Shown here: positions 7,183 to 15,654 of the stretch, one piece after another | Numbering within the stretch: the first letter of the stretch is position 1 | How the letters are laid out: each line of letters begins with the position of its first letter | Source of the DNA: Gammaproteobacteria bacterium | GTDB lineage: Bacteria; Pseudomonadota; Gammaproteobacteria; Burkholderiales; Rhodocyclaceae | Reading direction: 5' to 3' | DNA length: 33,414 bases | Assembly: GCA_029289235.1 (NCBI GenBank) | Contig: JARFTZ010000002.1 | Location: 1 to 33,414, forward strand | Program-made: the position numbers and the translations under genes | Notes under the pieces: generated by a model | The model's database searches: none | Seen by the model: only the letters and a program-made list of their open reading frames with translations | What the model was told of the DNA's origin: nothing

Positions 7183-10100
7183 TCAATTTCCCCTGATCGT
7201 GACTCTTTCCGGCAAACTGAGGCGGCGCAGCCCGGAAAGCGAAAGAGGATTTGCACCGCTGACCAGGCGGAAATTGAAACGGACAACGCCATTTACCTTG
7301 CCCCCGCCGCCAGACTCCTGTCGCCATTCCAGCGTGGCGGAACCGTTCCCGCGGTCCTCGACACGGGCCTGGGTCAGCAAGCGCATCAGCCCGAGTCGAC
7401 CACCATGATTCGCCATCGAAGTGGACACTCCGGCAAAGGAGACCACCTGCAAACGCGCCCCCTGCACACTGGCCTGTGCATTTGGCCAGTTGAAACCGGT
7501 CCACAACTGGGGACCGTTGCGATAGCGGAGAACCTGGCCATCGACCTCGATCAGGATTTCGCTCAGGCCCGGCGTAGGAAACGGTTGCAACTCAAAGCGT
7601 GCAGCATCTCCTTCCTGCAGGACCGAACTGCCGACGGCCGAGAGCGCGGAGACCCCCGAGAGGAAAGCCGGGTTGAACCCGATCCCGAGATTTGCCCAGG
7701 TTCGTGGAACGAACTGTTCGCCGCGCCGTACTACCAGCCCGGCGAGAGTTGTATCAACGAACTTCGCCAGCGTTCCCTCGCCCGGCTTGAGGAACTTGGC
7801 AATTTCGCTCATCGGTGCCTCGTTGGCCGAATCGGCGAACGGATATTTCCCGGAAAGCGAACGCCAACTGGAAAGCACCTCTGCACGCCATTTACGGTTG
7901 ATATCCTGTTCCACGAGCGGAATCAGCGCCGAATACGCCTGAATCAACGGTCGGACCAATAACGGCCGCACCGCTTCTTTGGCTTCCTCGGAAGCCGACG
8001 CGAGAAGGCTACCGTCGACCAGGGCAAGCGCCTCGGCAAACTCCGAGCCAGAGGAATTCAAGGTGGCCTGCATCAGGCTACGCGAGGCAGCTCCAGCGTC
8101 CGAACTGCTCGCCAGCTGAGCCAGACGCCCCTTGAGTTTGGACAGCATTTCCAGATAGGCGGACAACGGCATCCGCCCCCCCTCGCCGGCCCGGACCAGA
8201 TCCTGCAATTGGGAAAACTTCCCGCCGATCTCGCCATAGCCACGCTCGACCGCCGCTGTGCCCGTCGTATTTCCGCGAATCAACTTCTCGGTCCGTTCGA
8301 TGACCGAGCTCTTTGCGCTCTCGATCGAGCGGCTTATCCGGGAGGGATTGTCCCAGGATGTTTCCTGGGCGGCGATTGTCAGAATCTGGCGGATAGCGGA
8401 ATTCTGCAGATCAGACAGTTTCCCGAGAGCCTGCACCGTATTTTCCAAGGTCCCGAAATCCTGTATTGCCACGCCCTGCAGGAACTTCTTCCACTCTCGC
8501 GCAAACTCCTCCTTGTACAGTGACTCAAGGGCCGCTCTGTTGGCTTCCGAGTTCCCTCCTTTTCCAAGATCATCAAGGGATGACGTCGCCAGCACCCAGT
8601 CATCTCCTTTGATGGTCCCACCGGCAGCATCGGCAATCGCGCCTCTGAAGTATTTTTCCCAGGCCTCCCGGGTAAATGCACCGGCGACAGTCGTGCTGCC
8701 GACAACCACATCGAGATCACGGCTGTTGAGAATGCGCCCGACCGTCATGGGCGCAAACTGGGTATTCGCACGGGCCTTGAGCTCGTTGTAGACGCGCTCG
8801 ACCGCAGAAAGCTGCTTGAAACTGGTGCGCAGCACTTCCCTGCTCGATCCGACAAGATCTTCGCGATTGTCGATAAGCGGCAGATCATCCGAGGAAATCT
8901 GGGACAAGTAGAATGCAACCACGCGCTCCGCCATCCGGTTGATTTCGCTTTTGTCGCCGTTTCCGCCGTGCTCACTCAACCAAGGGAGCCAGTACTTCGG
9001 AATCTGGTCGGACAGATGCGGCACATCCATCCGCTCCTTGTGCTTGAGCATCAGATACGTCTTGAGTGCGTTATAGCTGTCTTCCAGGCGAGACTCTCCC
9101 TGCGACAACCCCACAATGGACGATCGGGGACGATCCTTGCCGAGAGTCGTGCTGTTCAGCTGTGTGCGTATCACACGCACTCCGCCCGCATCGTGACGCA
9201 TTGCCGCGGGGACAACGAATCCCCTAGTTGCCCCACCCTCGGGCAAACGATACCCAATCGGGATGAAGGGAAGTTCTCCATCGCTTTGCGAAGGTTGCGG
9301 CGGCCGGACTTTCTTTGGCGGCTCGGCGGGCTGCGGCCGAGCAACGGGAGGGAGGCTGGCTGGCACGGAGCCCAGCCCTGCAAGAGTATTCTCAAGCGCC
9401 AGCTTGACCGGAGCCAGCATCAGCTCCCGAACCCCGGCAAAGTACTCGAGCCGAAGCACCCGCTCAATCTCGCTTCCCTGATAGAGTCCGACTCCCAATC
9501 GGAAGGGATGCCCCTGCTGCTGATACTGATACAACTGTTCGATGCGTAGTTGCAGAACCTGAAGCCCCTTGAGCCGGTCGACCAGCTCGTTGCTTCTTGC
9601 CAGTTGCCGCGCCACCAGCAATTCTTCCTGAGCCGTGGACAGCAGCTTCTGATTACCAACGAACGACCAGGTGAGCAGCCCGGAACAGACGGCCAAGGCA
9701 ATCAGACCAGCCGCCATTCCTGCCACCCGCCAGCGGGCCGCAGCGGGTTTGGTTTGCCGCGTCACCAGATGGCAATCGGGAAACAGGACCTCGCGAAACA
9801 GCGACTGAAGGAAATAGCCATCCGCCTTGCTCGGCGGAACAACATCGACATTCTTTTCTTCGAGATCAAATACCCGCGTAATCCGCTCCCCGGCGAGAGC
9901 CTGCGGCCGCCCCTCCTGGATGGCACTGGTGAAGTAAAAACCACGCAACAGTGGCTTGCTGTGATAGGGATCATGCTGAAACAACATCTCGACGAACTTG
10001 CACAGCGGTTCGCGAAGGCTGTTGAACTCGATCGGAAAGGCAAACAAGGCGGGCCGGCGGACGTTTCCACGGTTATTGGCCAAGCGGTCAAGCCCCATCT

Positions 10101-11025
10101 GCACCAGCCCTCGCTGCAACACATCGAACTGCTGCCCAACCACGCGTGCTGCATCGAAGCCGCTTTCCTGATCGTGAGAAAGTGTGGCTCCCCAGACAGC
10201 ATGCCGTTCCTCCGGAGGAATATCTTCAAAAAACTCCGAAAAGCCCGCAACGAGATCCATTTTCGTGAGCACCAGATAAACCGGCATGCTGGCCGCGAAC
10301 GCGTTGTCGATCTCGTCGATCCTCTCGCGTATCTGCTTCGCATAAAGAATGGTCTGTTCCTGGTTGCGCCCCATCAGTTCCGTATAACTGAGAGCGACAA
10401 GAATGCCGTTTACGGGAGCTCGCGCCCGATGTTTCTTGAGAAGCTTGAGGAATTCCAGCCACTCGCCGCGATCCTCGCGCGCCGTCGAGTAACGACCGGC
10501 CGTATCGAGCAGAACCCCTTCCGAGGAGAAGAACCAGTCGCAATTCCGCGTGCCACTCACCCCGGTCACGGGCTGCCCGTCACCGTAAGGGAAATTCAGC
10601 CCCGACTGACAGATCGCCGTGCTCTTCCCGGCTGCGGAGTGCCCGATAACCATATACCAAGGCAATTCGTAAAGGGCCGCTTTTCCCGCACGCTTGCCGA
10701 GCTCCGAGGAATTGAGCTTGTCAATTGCCGCCAGCAATCTCTGGCGAATCTGAGCTACTTCACGCCGCTGATCGGTACTCGCGCCAATCACTGCCTCGTC
10801 GGCCTGACGCCGCAGCATCTTGTCCAGCATGCGTCCCGCCCGTTCGGCGAGTACGCGACCGAGGAGCAGAAGGAATACCCAAAGAAGCAGGATGCCGACG
10901 ATGAGGTACAGCCGTGATTGCTCGGAAGGCAATCCCAGATAAGGCCCCACGAGCCAGACAAGACTCACGAGGATCACGAACCCCAGCGAGGAAGCCACCG
11001 TCTTGTTATCAAACAACTTGCGCAT
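7183..11025 (-). CDS. tssM: TssM (IcmF) inner-membrane component
   Basis: TssM spans the inner membrane and bridges to TssJ in the periplasm. The 1280-residue protein has two N-terminal hydrophobic helices (about 13-31 and 39-57), a cytoplasmic GTPase-like domain and a third helix (about 430-452). A large periplasmic region ends in the usual beta-rich C terminus. Nucleotide-binding motifs are intact: Walker A GHSAAGKST (128-136), a Walker B-like LLDTAGRY (Asp174) and the LTKMDLV guanine-specificity motif. A TTG at 11028 precedes the ATG directly; I use the ATG at 11025. It starts about 46 bases after the peptidase gene and is contiguous with tagF. Length and order agree with complete, functional IcmF proteins. 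Confidence 0.97.
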   Translation of the reverse strand: MRKLFDNKTVASSLGFVILVSLVWLVGPYLGLPSEQSRLYLIVGILLLWVFLLLLGRVLAERAGRMLDKMLRRQADEAVIGASTDQRREVAQIRQRLLAAIDKLNSSELGKRAGKAALYELPWYMVIGHSAAGKSTAICQSGLNFPYGDGQPVTGVSGTRNCDWFFSSEGVLLDTAGRYSTAREDRGEWLEFLKLLKKHRARAPVNGILVALSYTELMGRNQEQTILYAKQIRERIDEIDNAFAASMPVYLVLTKMDLVAGFSEFFEDIPPEERHAVWGATLSHDQESGFDAARVVGQQFDVLQRGLVQMGLDRLANNRGNVRRPALFAFPIEFNSLREPLCKFVEMLFQHDPYHSKPLLRGFYFTSAIQEGRPQALAGERITRVFDLEEKNVDVVPPSKADGYFLQSLFREVLFPDCHLVTRQTKPAAARWRVAGMAAGLIALAVCSGLLTWSFVGNQKLLSTAQEELLVARQLARSNELVDRLKGLQVLQLRIEQLYQYQQQGHPFRLGVGLYQGSEIERVLRLEYFAGVRELMLAPVKLALENTLAGLGSVPASLPPVARPQPAEPPKKVRPPQPSQSDGELPFIPIGYRLPEGGATRGFVVPAAMRHDAGGVRVIRTQLNSTTLGKDRPRSSIVGLSQGESRLEDSYNALKTYLMLKHKERMDVPHLSDQIPKYWLPWLSEHGGNGDKSEINRMAERVVAFYLSQISSDDLPLIDNREDLVGSSREVLRTSFKQLSAVERVYNELKARANTQFAPMTVGRILNSRDLDVVVGSTTVAGAFTREAWEKYFRGAIADAAGGTIKGDDWVLATSSLDDLGKGGNSEANRAALESLYKEEFAREWKKFLQGVAIQDFGTLENTVQALGKLSDLQNSAIRQILTIAAQETSWDNPSRISRSIESAKSSVIERTEKLIRGNTTGTAAVERGYGEIGGKFSQLQDLVRAGEGGRMPLSAYLEMLSKLKGRLAQLASSSDAGAASRSLMQATLNSSGSEFAEALALVDGSLLASASEEAKEAVRPLLVRPLIQAYSALIPLVEQDINRKWRAEVLSSWRSLSGKYPFADSANEAPMSEIAKFLKPGEGTLAKFVDTTLAGLVVRRGEQFVPRTWANLGIGFNPAFLSGVSALSAVGSSVLQEGDAARFELQPFPTPGLSEILIEVDGQVLRYRNGPQLWTGFNWPNAQASVQGARLQVVSFAGVSTSMANHGGRLGLMRLLTQARVEDRGNGSATLEWRQESGGGGKVNGVVRFNFRLVSGANPLSLSGLRRLSLPERVTIRGN

Positions 11026-11071
11026 CAATCAACCCCAAAAAAACAGCCGGCATGCATACCCTCCTGACGCA

Positions 11072-11836
11072 TCAGAACGCGCCAGCTTCAACATGCCCAT
11101 AGTCCTTGAGCCACCAACGCCCCCCCCACACCATCCCGGCTTTCTCTGCCTCTTCGCCGAGAACCTGATACGCCTCCATCGCCCGCGGATCGCGTTCTGA
11201 GATGACCAGACGACCGTCTCGCACCGGCGCCAGATCGACAGCCAGCCCGAACTGATGCTTGCTTTGGTACGCACGCGCATTGGTCACGTGCGCGCCTTTG
11301 TCGGCCAGCACCTCCTGACGCTCCGGGCTGCGATACCCTTCGAGAAGAGCGAACACATAACCACGCCTCTCAAGCCGACGCAGCAGCTCCAGTACCGGCT
11401 GCAGAAACCGCGGATCGAGCCGGTTCCAGTCCCGGTTGGCCGCCTCCAGATCCTCGCGCCCGCTTCCCACGAAAAATGACGGGGGAAACGCTGGCGGAGG
11501 AGCCAGATACTCCGGATTCAGCGCTTTCTGGATATGGGCCTGCCGGCCCCACTCCCGAATCGCCAACGGGTCCGGCCCGATCGAACCAGAGACGGAGAGC
11601 ACGCCGAATACGCCAATCCCTCCGACCACCAGCCCCATCGCCAAATAGCCAAGCAACTGACCCCGTGGCACGAGACACCGGAAAACCTCCGCAAGCGAGT
11701 TCACGCAGCACGAAGATGATTGCAGTTCGTGGCCTTCAACCACGGCCATCCGCGAAGGCAGAAAGAAACGCCAACCAATCCACGCGGCAAGACCCAGAAG
11801 CGCAGCCAGCCCGACAAGGACCACCATCAATGCCAT
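11072..11836 (-). CDS. Membrane-anchored M15-family peptidase, TagX-like
   Basis: A predicted peptidoglycan peptidase. Using the first ATG the product is 254 residues; an in-frame TTG at 11890 would add 18. Two hydrophobic helices (about 3-22 and 60-82) tether it to the inner membrane. The C-terminal domain is of the M15 (VanY/CwlK-like) zinc peptidase type: LEGYRSPERQ, then SKHQFGLAVDLAPV with His194 and Asp201, and YGHVEAG with His248, the three expected zinc ligands. In Acinetobacter, TagX, a peptidase with an M15-type domain encoded in the T6SS locus, is an L,D-endopeptidase needed for T6SS assembly through the cell wall. Role here is by analogy. It heads the minus operon, 46 bases before tssM. 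AGGGGAGG lies 12 bases before the TTG, so the true start is uncertain. Confidence 0.85.
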   Translation of the reverse strand: MALMVVLVGLAALLGLAAWIGWRFFLPSRMAVVEGHELQSSSCCVNSLAEVFRCLVPRGQLLGYLAMGLVVGGIGVFGVLSVSGSIGPDPLAIREWGRQAHIQKALNPEYLAPPPAFPPSFFVGSGREDLEAANRDWNRLDPRFLQPVLELLRRLERRGYVFALLEGYRSPERQEVLADKGAHVTNARAYQSKHQFGLAVDLAPVRDGRLVISERDPRAMEAYQVLGEEAEKAGMVWGGRWWLKDYGHVEAGAF

Positions 11837-12185
11837 GGTGCTCACACCGGAGAACGTCTTGTCAGTACTGGCAGCCTGACGGCCGTACAAGCATCACCAC
11901 AGCCTCCCCTGACGAACAGAAAACACCTTCTCACCCCCTGGATAACAGGACCAAGCCGAGATGACAAAAGAGAATTTGTTGCGAAACCGAGCATTACCAA
12001 AGAATACGAATGAAGACACAAACGCATATCCATACAAGATCAAATAATGCAATCGTACTATGAAAATAGCCAAACAGTGTATAACATACGCATTCTTACA
12101 AACTATTTTTGCTTTTTAATCATAACGATAGAACATAGGTCATATAACCAACTGTCTATGATCAAACTCATAGTCACATAACCCC
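11837..12185. promoter_or_regulatory. Divergent T6SS control region
   Basis: A 349-base gap (295 if the upstream TTG start is used) between the two divergent T6SS operons, markedly AT-rich from about 11940. It probably holds both promoters. Near tssJ there is an imperfect direct repeat, CATAGGTCATATAACC (12134-12149) and CATAGTCACATAACC (12169-12183), 35 bases apart. Between the copies is an inverted repeat CTATGA(N6)TCATAG (12156-12173). A TATACA hexamer reading toward the minus operon is a possible -10, but I see no good -35. No protein gene is supported. Confidence 0.6.
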
Positions 12186-12911
12186 ATGACGATCAAACCC
12201 ATCTCACAAAATCATCGCCGACCGGCTCTTTTTGCAGCCATGGTATCGATCTGGTTCGCTTTTCTCTGCGCCTGCTCCTCACCCCCCAAAGGACCCATTC
12301 AGTATTCGATCAACGGCGAAGGGGACGAGGTGCTGAATCGGGACATCAACGGGCAATCACTGTCAGTAGTCGTTCGTCTTTATCAATTGAGGGAGGCAAA
12401 CGAGTTTTCGAAACTGACATTCGACACACTCGCCGCCGGGCACTCCGAAAGCGAACTACTGGGCCCTTCGCTGATCAGCAAAACGGATCTGGTACTCGTC
12501 CCCGGAGGAACCTACGCCACCCCCATGAAACTCCAGGACGAAACCCGCTATGTCGGCATCGTCGGGATGTTCCGCAACCCGGACCCCCACCACTGGCGCC
12601 AACTCATCGATGTTCTGGACAAAAAGGGAAACCGGATTGCCGGGGTCAGGTTCCGCGCAAAAGACTGCTACATAGAGATTATCGACTCCGGGCAACTACT
12701 GCTTCCAGGCCAACCCAGCCACCCCAAAGGCGAATGCGGACTGGGAAATGCCACGCCCACCCTCCCGCTCCGCCCCCCCCAAGGGATCAATTCTGTTGAA
12801 ACGACGGAAAACACTTCTCCCGTAATCTCGCACTTTGAAAACCATCAATCAGCAGTCCGGAGGCTCACCCCTGAGTACTACTCTCCGCCGGGCTATCCTG
12901 TTGCCCGATGA
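12186..12911 (+). CDS. tssJ: TssJ outer-membrane lipoprotein, extended C terminus
   Basis: TssJ is the outer-membrane lipoprotein that binds the periplasmic end of TssM. The signal peptide ends in a lipobox with Cys30 (FLCACSS). The core (about 36-165) shows SINGEGDEVLNRDINGQS, LSVVVRLYQLREANEFSKL, the SKTDLVLVPGG loop and YVGIVGMFRNPD, all typical of the transthyretin-like TssJ fold. At 241 residues it is longer than usual: residues about 178-241 are a Pro/Thr/Ser-rich tail of unknown role. No clear Shine-Dalgarno precedes the ATG at 12186, but no better start exists before the lipobox. First gene of the plus operon. Confidence 0.93.
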   Translation: MTIKPISQNHRRPALFAAMVSIWFAFLCACSSPPKGPIQYSINGEGDEVLNRDINGQSLSVVVRLYQLREANEFSKLTFDTLAAGHSESELLGPSLISKTDLVLVPGGTYATPMKLQDETRYVGIVGMFRNPDPHHWRQLIDVLDKKGNRIAGVRFRAKDCYIEIIDSGQLLLPGQPSHPKGECGLGNATPTLPLRPPQGINSVETTENTSPVISHFENHQSAVRRLTPEYYSPPGYPVAR

Positions 12912-12994
12912 GCCCAGCCCCCAACGGCAGCCTCCGGATTCACGCATCAACCGGCCAACCCGGCCCGACCAACGTCAGATTCCAAGAAACCAAC

Positions 12995-14341
12995 ATGCTC
13001 GGATGCAATCGCGTTCTATGGGGCGAGGGACTATTCCTTCGTCCACAACACTTTCAGCAACAAACACTGTTCCTTGAAAACAGCCTGGCCAATGGACTGC
13101 GTCATATCCGGTCTTACCCATGGGGAGTCCGAAACTGCGCTCTCGACCCGGAAGCATTGCGCGGCGGGCTATTGCGTCTCGATCTGCTGGACATCGTGTT
13201 CAGCGATGGAATCCACGTCGACGCGCCGGCAACAACCCCCCTGCCCCCGACACGAAGTCTCGACGACATACAGAACATCGCTGCCGGCACGACCCTTTAT
13301 GCCTGCCTGCCGTCGCTCAACGCGTTCGGAGACAACTGCGCCGAGAACGAAAACACCCAGGCGAGAAGTCCTCGCTTCCTTGCCTCGCACGTTTCCTGCC
13401 CGGACCTGTTCACTGACGCCCTTGAAGCCGACGTGACCACGCTGCACCCCAACGTCCGGTTGATGGTCGAGGAGGAAAACCGCGACGGACACCAGTGCAT
13501 CGCGGTCGCACGAATAGAAAAAAACCCCAGCGGCGTATGGCAGATCGAAACCAGCTTCATCCCGCCATTGCTCAAGATCGAGGCAAGCCGCCACCTGGTG
13601 ATGCTGACACGACGCCTGCTCGACATCCTCATCCTCAAAAGTCAGGCGCTAGCAGCAAGGCACCGGGAAAGAGTGAAGAGCGTCGTCGAATACGGCACCT
13701 CGGACATCGCCTCGTTCTGGCTGCTACACACGGTCAACCGTAGCTTCCCCCTCCTGAATCACTGCGCGCTGACACCGACACATCCTGAAACGCTATACAC
13801 AGCGCTTGCTCAGCTGTGCGGCGAACTGATGACATTCTCTTCGACACGTACTCTCGGCGAAATTCCTCACTACGCCCACGAGAACCTGACCGATGTTTTC
13901 GCCCGAATCGACGCAATGATCCGTGAACTTCTGGAAACCGTCGTATCGGACCGCTACGCGCAAATTCCGCTGGACAACACGAAGCCCTCATTCCACGTCG
14001 GCCGCCTGGACAGCGAAAGTCTTGTCGAGAATGTCGATTATTACCTCTCCGTATCCAGCGAACGCCCCACGGCTGAATTACTGGACACAATCCCTCTCAA
14101 GCTCAAGGCAGGCTCTCCCGACGATGTGGAAAAGATCCTGAATTCCGCACTACCCGGGGTTCGCCTGGCCCACGCTGCCCAGACCCCATCTGCGCTTCCG
14201 GTGCGCGTAGGAAACCACTATTTCGTTCTGGAGCCGCAAGGACAGATGTTCGAACGCATGCGCAAGGCCAGAAGCATCTGCCTCTACGTTCCCCAAACGC
14301 TCATCGACATCAAACTTGAACTGTTCGCAGTCTTCCGTTGA
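12995..14341 (+). CDS. tssK: TssK baseplate protein
   Basis: TssK trimers connect the baseplate wedges to the TssL/TssM membrane complex. The family start signature NRVLWGEGLFLRPQHFQQQ lies right after this ATG, giving 448 residues, the common family length. An upstream in-frame ATG at 12908 overlaps the tssJ stop as ATGA and would add 29 residues unlike the family; neither start has a strong Shine-Dalgarno, so the longer form with coupled translation remains possible. Other family segments seen: LMVEEENRDGHQCIAVARIEK, the helical SFPLLNHCALTPTHPETLY region, and the C-terminal head domain ending KARSICLYVPQTLIDIKLELF. The stop overlaps the start region of tssL. Secure family call. Confidence 0.95.
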   Translation: MLGCNRVLWGEGLFLRPQHFQQQTLFLENSLANGLRHIRSYPWGVRNCALDPEALRGGLLRLDLLDIVFSDGIHVDAPATTPLPPTRSLDDIQNIAAGTTLYACLPSLNAFGDNCAENENTQARSPRFLASHVSCPDLFTDALEADVTTLHPNVRLMVEEENRDGHQCIAVARIEKNPSGVWQIETSFIPPLLKIEASRHLVMLTRRLLDILILKSQALAARHRERVKSVVEYGTSDIASFWLLHTVNRSFPLLNHCALTPTHPETLYTALAQLCGELMTFSSTRTLGEIPHYAHENLTDVFARIDAMIRELLETVVSDRYAQIPLDNTKPSFHVGRLDSESLVENVDYYLSVSSERPTAELLDTIPLKLKAGSPDDVEKILNSALPGVRLAHAAQTPSALPVRVGNHYFVLEPQGQMFERMRKARSICLYVPQTLIDIKLELFAVFR

Positions 14342-14349
14342 GACAAAGA

Positions 14350-15141
14350 ATGACACCGACCGTTACCGCCAACAAAGAAACCGCCACCTCTTCGGCCATC
14401 ACCTTCAGTCGCACTCTGAGCGAATTGATGGAGGAAGGGATTTACCTTCTTTTCCTCTTGCGCAACGGCCAGGCCCCGAAGTCGCACGAAGAATTCCATC
14501 GTCGCGTCGGGAAGTTCCTTGCCCAGTTTGAAGCCGACGCCCGCAATCTGAACAAACCCATGCTGGCGATTGAAAACGCCAAGTATGCATTCTGCGCCGC
14601 GATGGATGAAATCATCCTGGCTTCAAGTTTTTCGATTCGCCCGCTCTGGGAGAGAAATCCTCTGCAACTCCGCCTGTTCGGCGAACACCTCGCCGGCGAG
14701 AATTTCTTCGACAAACTGGAGACGATGCGTATCGACCCGGTGGCCAACGTCGAAGTGCTGGAAGTCTTCTACACAGTCCTGCTTCTTGGGTTCCAGGGAA
14801 AGTACCTTATCGAGGGAACCGAAAAGCTGGATTACCTGATCAGCCGCCTCGGACAGGAGATCACCCACGCGCGGGGAGGACGCAATGCTTTTGCGCCCAA
14901 CTGGCAACTGCCTCACCGGTTTCAGAACTATGTCCGCAACGAACTCCCGCTTTGGCTGTTCTTCGCATTGCTTGGCCTCATCGGATGCTTGTTCTTTTTC
15001 TCTTTTCGCGGCTTGCTGGGCAACGAGACCGACGCCCTGATTCAGACCCAAAGGCAACCGTCCTTGGCAGTCCCTCTACCTGACCATCCGGAGCCCCCCC
15101 CTCGCCAACAGGCCCCTGGCAGGTTGCGCACTGCCAGCTGA
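14350..15141 (+). CDS. tssL: TssL (DotU-like) inner-membrane protein without OmpA domain
   Basis: TssL anchors the baseplate to the membrane with TssM. The 263-residue product shows the DotU cytoplasmic domain: LMEEGIYLLFLLRNGQAP, NAKYAFCAAMDEIILAS, the WERNPLQLRLFGEHLAGENFFDKL motif and EVFYTVLLLGFQGKYLIEG. A single C-terminal transmembrane helix lies at about 203-225 (LPLWLFFALLGLIGCLFFF), followed by only about 35 Pro/Gln-rich residues, so there is no fused peptidoglycan-binding domain. I choose the ATG at 14350, eight bases after the tssK stop; an in-frame TTG at 14338 is a less likely alternative. Confidence 0.95.
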   Translation: MTPTVTANKETATSSAITFSRTLSELMEEGIYLLFLLRNGQAPKSHEEFHRRVGKFLAQFEADARNLNKPMLAIENAKYAFCAAMDEIILASSFSIRPLWERNPLQLRLFGEHLAGENFFDKLETMRIDPVANVEVLEVFYTVLLLGFQGKYLIEGTEKLDYLISRLGQEITHARGGRNAFAPNWQLPHRFQNYVRNELPLWLFFALLGLIGCLFFFSFRGLLGNETDALIQTQRQPSLAVPLPDHPEPPPRQQAPGRLRTAS

Positions 15142-15165
15142 ACAGGACGTCCCCACCCTTCGCCC

Positions 15166-15654
15166 ATGCCTTACGACGTTTCTCAAACCGGCTTCCTCCC
15201 GTCCGTCCTCGACCGCCTTCTCGACGACAACCCCAGAAATGAGGAAGAAATACCTTTTTTTAAGGCATTCGACATTCGCGCCCTCAAGCGCGCCGTTGCC
15301 CGTGACATTGAAGCTCTGCTTAACGCCCGCTGTGTCGACACTGACGAATGCCTGAACGGATTCCCCAACTCCCGGGCATCGATGCTTGATTTCGGCATCA
15401 CCGACCTGTCGAGCCTGAGCCTTCTCGACCCGGGAGATCGAGCCTATCTGCGTGACAAGATCCGCATCGCCATCCAGAAACACGAACCTCGCCTTGACGC
15501 GGTCTCGGTCAGTCTGGACTCACCGAACGGCACGGAGCGCATGCTGCGGTTTCGCGTTGACGCCTATCTGCATGTCGTGCCCACGCGTCCGCCCGTCAGG
15601 TTCGACGCCACCCTGCAACTATCGACCAGTTCATACCAGATTCGGGAAAGCTGA
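15166..15654 (+). CDS. tssE: TssE (gp25-like) baseplate protein
   Basis: A gp25-like baseplate wedge protein of 162 residues that helps initiate sheath assembly. Visible features are SVLDRLLDDNP near the N terminus, the ALKRAVARDIEALLNARC helix, SRASMLDFGITDLSS and the RIAIQKHEPRLDAVSVSL segment containing the EPR triad characteristic of gp25 proteins. It begins 24 bases after the tssL stop and its own stop directly abuts the tssF start codon (TGAATG), indicating coupled translation. Confidence 0.95.
   Translation: MPYDVSQTGFLPSVLDRLLDDNPRNEEEIPFFKAFDIRALKRAVARDIEALLNARCVDTDECLNGFPNSRASMLDFGITDLSSLSLLDPGDRAYLRDKIRIAIQKHEPRLDAVSVSLDSPNGTERMLRFRVDAYLHVVPTRPPVRFDATLQLSTSSYQIRES

Noticed and set aside
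9550-10917. 455-codon plus-strand frame opposite tssM
   Set aside because: Antisense shadow; tssM carries intact Walker and membrane motifs in the other frame.
11842-12033. 63-codon minus-strand frame in the divergent T6SS region
   Set aside because: No family resemblance, overlaps the start of the peptidase frame, and lies in likely regulatory DNA.
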